Shown here: positions 6,518-9,260 of the stretch, in pieces
Layout of the letters: each line of letters begins with the position of its first letter
How positions within the stretch are numbered: position 1 is the stretch's first letter
From: Phycisphaerae bacterium
Lineage (GTDB): Bacteria; Planctomycetota; Phycisphaerae; Tepidisphaerales; Tepidisphaeraceae
NCBI GenBank assembly: GCA_030448225.1
Contig: JAUJNJ010000094.1
Coordinates: forward strand, 2,280 to 11,539
Length of the DNA stretch: 9,260 nucleotides
Direction of reading: 5' to 3'
Notes under the pieces: generated by a model
Told to the model about the DNA's origin: nothing
Databases searched by the model: none
The model's input: the letters and a program-made list of their open reading frames with translations, nothing else
Position numbers and translations under genes: made by a program

Positions 6518-8191
6518 TCAGTCGATCGGCTCGGGGATCGGCGTCTCCATCGGGCGGCGCCAGAGGAGGTGAAGCCGCCAGTGCGCGTCGTCGCGGGCGG
6601 CGTAGTCCATGCGGTGGTGGGCGCCGCGGCTCTCGGTGCGGGTGTAGGCGGCGGTGGTGATGAGGAAGCAGGCGGTCAGCATGTTCTGCAGTTCCCAGCC
6701 GGCGACGGCGGCGCCCGCGCCGATCGCGGCGGGGTCGAACGTCTTGTCCATCACGTAGCGACACCAGAACGCGATGATCTCGCGCGTCTCGACGAGCCGG
6801 TCGCCCCGTCGCTCGATGCCGACGTTGCGCCACATCACGCTCCGCAGGCTGCTCTTGACGTCGGTGATGTCGAGCTCCGTCTTTAACGACGGCGCGATCT
6901 TGTGCTGAAGCGTCAGCGGGAACTTGAAGTTCTGCTCCGCCCGCGCCGCCCGGGCCGCGTCGATGCCGGCCCGCGCGCCGAACGCGAGCCCCTCCAGCAG
7001 CGAGTTGCTCCCGAGGCGGTTCGCGCCGTGCAGCCCGGAGCAACTCGCCTCGCCGACGGCGTAAAGCCCGGGCAGGCTCGTGCGGCCGTCGAGGTCGCAG
7101 TCGACGCCGCCGATCATGTAGTGCGCCGCCGGGTGGATCGGGATCAGGTCCCGCGACACGTCGATCTCGAACCCGTCGACGAGCAGCGCGAGCTGCGGGA
7201 AGCGCTCGCGGAACTCCACGCTCGGCAGGTGGCGGACGTCGAGGAACACGTGCGTGAAGTGCGTCCGGCGGATCTGCTCGACGATCGCCCGGCTCACCAC
7301 GTCGCGCGGCGCGAGCTCGCCCGACTCGTGGTAGTCCTTCATGAAGCGGTAGCCGTTGCGATCGACGAGGTGCGCCCCCTCGCCGCGGACGGCCTCGGTG
7401 ATGAGCGCGCGGCTGCTCCCGGCGACGTAGAGCGTCGTCGGGTGGAACTGCACCATCTCCATGTCCTGCAGCGCCGCGCCCGCGCGATAGGCCATCGCGT
7501 GCCCGTCGGCGGTGGCGATCTTCGGGTTGGTCGACTCGCGGTAGAGCTGGCCCGCCCCGCCGCTGGCGAGGATCGTGCGCTTCGCCCAGATGAGGTGGAT
7601 CTGCCCGTCGACCAGCGCCAGCACGCCGAGGCACCGGCCGTCGTCGGTGACGAGGTCGATCGCGAAGCTGCGCTCCGACACGCGGATCGACTCGCGGGCG
7701 CGGACGGTGCGGATGAGCGTCTGCGCAAGTTCCTTCCCGGTCGCGTCGCCGTACGCGTGGACGATCCGGTCGAACGAGTGCCCGCCCTCGCGCGTGAACG
7801 CGAGGCCGTGCGCCTTGCTGGCGTCCTTGTCGAAGTGCGCGCCGTACTCGAGCAGTTCGAGCACGCGGTGCGGCCCCTCCTTGATGACCATCTCGACCGC
7901 TTCATGATCGCACAGCCCGGCCCCGCCCTTTTCCGTGTCGTCGACGTGCGACTTGTAGCTGTCGAGCGGCTGGAGGACCGCCGCGATACCGCCCTGCGCG
8001 TACCACGTATTGGACTCGTCGACGGTGTCCTTCGTGAGGATCAGGACCTCCGCCCCCTCGTCCGCCGCCGCGATCGCCGCGCGCAGCCCCGCGACGCCGC
8101 CGCCGATCACGAGCACGTCCGTGAACTGCTGGGGAAGCCGTGCGGCCTTGAAGGGGATGAGGTAGCGGCGCTGGGTCAGGGGCTCAAACAT
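6518..8191 (-). CDS. nadB: L-aspartate oxidase
   Basis: NadB is a cytoplasmic FAD enzyme that oxidises L-aspartate to iminoaspartate. NadA then condenses iminoaspartate into quinolinate for NAD synthesis. The 557-aa length is typical. The FAD dinucleotide motif GGGVAG is at residues 30-35, followed by the NTWYAQGGIAA loop (61-71). The substrate and flavin region of the fumarate-reductase/succinate-dehydrogenase superfamily shows QFHPTTL (248-254), RGEGA (269-273), PRDVVSRAI (295-303), H357 with Y358, and NRLGSNSLLEG (391-401). The C-terminal helical domain carries the expected arginine- and tryptophan-rich helices. The frame is intact. ATG 8191 has no Shine-Dalgarno: its upstream 4-32 bases are the inverted-repeat arm of the four-helix-bundle cassette. 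No nadA or nadC lies in the window; neighbours are nuoC upstream and small accessory genes downstream. Confidence 0.95.
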   Translation of the reverse strand: MFEPLTQRRYLIPFKAARLPQQFTDVLVIGGGVAGLRAAIAAADEGAEVLILTKDTVDESNTWYAQGGIAAVLQPLDSYKSHVDDTEKGGAGLCDHEAVEMVIKEGPHRVLELLEYGAHFDKDASKAHGLAFTREGGHSFDRIVHAYGDATGKELAQTLIRTVRARESIRVSERSFAIDLVTDDGRCLGVLALVDGQIHLIWAKRTILASGGAGQLYRESTNPKIATADGHAMAYRAGAALQDMEMVQFHPTTLYVAGSSRALITEAVRGEGAHLVDRNGYRFMKDYHESGELAPRDVVSRAIVEQIRRTHFTHVFLDVRHLPSVEFRERFPQLALLVDGFEIDVSRDLIPIHPAAHYMIGGVDCDLDGRTSLPGLYAVGEASCSGLHGANRLGSNSLLEGLAFGARAGIDAARAARAEQNFKFPLTLQHKIAPSLKTELDITDVKSSLRSVMWRNVGIERRGDRLVETREIIAFWCRYVMDKTFDPAAIGAGAAVAGWELQNMLTACFLITTAAYTRTESRGAHHRMDYAARDDAHWRLHLLWRRPMETPIPEPID

Positions 8192-8194
8192 GCG

Positions 8195-8223
8195 CGTGAC
8201 GAGTGAGGAGTGATGCGTGAAGC
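8195..8223 (-). repeat. Left inverted-repeat arm with heptamer periodicity
   Basis: Read on the - strand this arm is built of 7-base units beginning TCAC: TCACGCA, TCACTCC, TCACTCG, then TCACGCG running into the nadB ATG. It supplies most of the short nadB leader. Confidence 0.75.
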
Positions 8224-8224
8224 G

Positions 8225-8659
8225 CTACGAGTCTCGCGGCTCCTTCGCGGAGATCCGGCGGCTCGCTTGACGCTCTCGCCGAATCGGTGTGAGCGTCAGA
8301 CGGATGATCGAGGTACATAACTCGATTCGATGGTTGGAAACCGCGAAGCCGGAAATGTGGCGGCCCTTGAAGTACCAGTCGCGTGCCTCGCGGGTCGCCC
8401 CTGCCGCGTATGCATAGTACAGACCTCGGGCTTCACAGGTGCCGCGCGAGTAACCTTCGGAGATGTTGGAGCTTATCTTTCCGACGGCGCGATAGAGTTG
8501 GTCGCAGATCCCCAGCGTCCTGGGATCTGCCGCCAGTTTCGTCACATCGAGCCACGCGAGATCGGAGAGGAACAGCGACAGCCGGTAGGCTTCCACCTTC
8601 CACAGCGGGTCGGCCTGGATCGATGTCGGAACCTCGTTCTCCCACTGCTCGAAGGTCAC
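8225..8659 (-). CDS. Four-helix-bundle protein (23S rRNA intervening-sequence protein family)
   Basis: The 144-aa product begins (GTG start) MTFEQWENEVPTSI, then DPLWKVEAYRLSLFLSDLAW, LAADPRTLGICDQLYRAVGK and ISSNISEGYSRGTCEARGLY, followed by AAGATREARDWYFKGRHISG. QLYRAVGKISSNISEGYSRG and REARDWY are the signature helices of the four-helix-bundle family encoded by 23S rRNA intervening sequences and related to the Avd accessory protein of diversity-generating retroelements. The molecular role of free-standing copies is unknown; the fold is a basic helical bundle that may bind nucleic acid. GTG 8659 is preceded by a strong GGAGGGAGG site. The last ~20 residues (RRERQASRRISAKEPRDS) are basic and likely variable. 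The gene is tightly enclosed by 29-bp inverted repeats. No reverse transcriptase or template repeat is present, so this is not a DGR. Confidence 0.9.
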   Translation of the reverse strand: MTFEQWENEVPTSIQADPLWKVEAYRLSLFLSDLAWLDVTKLAADPRTLGICDQLYRAVGKISSNISEGYSRGTCEARGLYYAYAAGATREARDWYFKGRHISGFAVSNHRIELCTSIIRLTLTPIRRERQASRRISAKEPRDS

Positions 8660-8665
8660 GCCGGA

Positions 8666-8674
8666 CCTCCCTCC
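8666..8674 (-). promoter_or_regulatory. Ribosome binding site of the four-helix-bundle gene
   Basis: GGAGGGAGG on the - strand ends six bases before GTG 8659. It is the strongest Shine-Dalgarno in the window and lies inside the cassette, so the passenger gene carries its own translation signal. nuoC stops 39 bases before it, at 8713. Confidence 0.75.
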
Positions 8675-8677
8675 AAT

Positions 8678-8706
8678 GCTTCACGCATCACTCCTCACTC
8701 ATCACG
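8678..8706 (+). repeat. Right inverted-repeat arm with heptamer periodicity
   Basis: Units TCACGCA, TCACTCC and TCACTCA occupy 8681-8701 and TCACGTC follows at 8702-8708. The arm pairs with 8195-8223 and ends six bases before the nuoC stop codon. Confidence 0.75.
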
Positions 8707-8712
8707 TCCCCA

Positions 8713-9260
8713 CTACGCCCCTTCGCGCGTCACGATCTTGTAGTTCTCGCGCTCGCCGACGCCGCGGAGGGGGTAGTCCTTGCGGAGCGGGTAGTTGCCG
8801 TAGCCGTTCCAGGTCAGCACGCGGCGGAGGTCGGGGTGGTTGAGGAAGACGATGCCGAACATGTCGTAGACCTCGCGCTCCATCCACTCGGCGCCGGCCC
8901 AGACGCCGGTGACGCTCTCGAGGCGGAGGCCGGCGTCGCCCTTCTCGACGATCTCCTCGTCGCGAAACTGGTTGTACTCGCTGCCCGGTTCGGTCGGGTG
9001 CTCGGGGTCGAGGAAGACCTTCAGCCACAGGCGGTTGTTGTTCGGCAGGCTCGTCAGCCCGTAGTTCACGCCGAAGCGGTGGGACGCGCCGGGATAATTG
9101 AGGTAGTCGACGCCGTTGATGTCGGCCAGCATGTCGTAGCGGAGCGTCGGGTCGTCGCGCAGGAACGCGCAGACGTCGACGATCCGCTCCCGCGGGACGA
9201 CGACGGTGATCATGTCGCGGAACTCGCCGACGAGGAACTTGACGTCCGGGAACTTCGCCT
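8713..9260 (-). CDS. nuoC: NADH-quinone oxidoreductase subunit C, partial
   Basis: This is the 30-kDa-type subunit of respiratory complex I, part of the peripheral arm on the cytoplasmic side that links the NADH-oxidising module to the quinone site. The - strand frame is open to the window edge, so the N-terminus is missing: about 15 codons (AKFPDVKFLVGEFRD) precede the internal ATG at 9213, which should not be taken as the start. Visible family features are PRERIVDVCAFLRDDP, LRYDMLADINGVDYL, RLWLKVFLDPEHP, VTGVWAGAEWMEREVYDMFG and NHPDLRRVLTWNGYGNYPLR, ending KDYPLRGVGERENYKIVTRE. These are the conserved GAxWxEREVYDMFGIxFxxHPDLRR signature and C-terminal tail. No nuoD follows; the next gene is the four-helix-bundle cassette, so the nuo cluster may end here or nuoC may stand apart. 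TAG 8713-8715 is the stop. Confidence 0.93.
   Translation of the reverse strand, partial: AKFPDVKFLVGEFRDMITVVVPRERIVDVCAFLRDDPTLRYDMLADINGVDYLNYPGASHRFGVNYGLTSLPNNNRLWLKVFLDPEHPTEPGSEYNQFRDEEIVEKGDAGLRLESVTGVWAGAEWMEREVYDMFGIVFLNHPDLRRVLTWNGYGNYPLRKDYPLRGVGERENYKIVTREGA

Larger units (their letters stand above)
8195..8706. mobile_element. Inverted-repeat-bounded cassette carrying a four-helix-bundle gene
   Basis: Two 29-bp arms, 8195-8223 and 8678-8706, are inverted copies matching at 28 of 29 positions (the mismatch is at 8701). The only gene between them starts at 8659 and its stop codon begins 2 bases inside the left arm. The unit sits in the nuoC-nadB gap, with 6 bases left on the nuoC side and 3 on the nadB side. 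No target-site duplication is seen, and no transposase is encoded. Four-helix-bundle (23S rRNA intervening-sequence type) genes are known as passengers bounded by inverted repeats inside 23S rRNA genes, so a comparable mobile cassette outside rRNA is a reasonable inference. It could instead be a fixed transcript structure. Confidence 0.5.

Noticed and set aside
6902..8206. 434-aa open frame on the + strand
   Set aside because: It is the antisense shadow of nadB.
8225..8659. Four-helix-bundle gene as an Avd protein of a diversity-generating retroelement
   Set aside because: No reverse transcriptase, template repeat or variable repeat is present in the window.
9213..9213. ATG 9213 as the nuoC start
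   Set aside because: Family-like sequence continues in frame upstream to the window edge (KFPDVKFLVGEFRD), so this methionine is internal.
1..9260. CRISPR arrays, tRNA or rRNA genes, prophage genes
   Set aside because: No regularly spaced direct repeats, tRNA-like cloverleaf, rRNA sequence or phage structural gene was seen.

Overview
The window is high-GC bacterial DNA, most likely from a member of the Planctomycetota. This rests on the look of the SerRS, the DUF433/DUF5615 pair, the small accessory proteins and the GC-rich codon use; no marker here settles it. The layout is tail-to-tail. Genes on the + strand occupy 1-1952, a convergent spacer runs from 1953 to 2336, and every credible gene from 2337 to 9260 is on the - strand.

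Plus-strand part: the last 58 codons of an L-fucose/L-arabinose-isomerase-like enzyme; a damaged DUF433-DUF5615 toxin-antitoxin-type pair, with the first gene frameshifted and the second missing its C-terminal third; and an intact 373-aa glycosyltransferase-fold protein that resembles the N-terminal half of plant L-arabinokinase without the kinase. A compact imperfect palindrome (1951-2115) starts inside that gene's stop codon and fills much of the convergent spacer.

Minus-strand part, in transcription order from the right edge: nuoC (complex I subunit C, cut by the edge); a four-helix-bundle gene wrapped tightly in 29-bp inverted repeats (8195-8706) and lodged between nuoC and nadB; nadB (L-aspartate oxidase, NAD synthesis); two small overlapping accessory genes (6254-6475 and 5983-6303), the second with an in-frame amber codon; serS; an exported coiled-coil protein with several frameshifts; a frameshifted DUF2752 membrane protein; and an intact 82-aa membrane protein.

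The core genes (nuoC, nadB, serS) have unrelated housekeeping roles. The accessory pieces sit in the gaps between them. Reading-frame breaks are unusually frequent and several lie at G/C homopolymers. serS also holds a roughly 100-bp block of odd residues that stays in frame. Part of the apparent gene decay may therefore be sequence error in a draft or metagenomic assembly rather than biology. The most interesting items are the inverted-repeat four-helix-bundle cassette, the palindromic element at 1951-2115, and the overlapping small-gene pair downstream of nadB.
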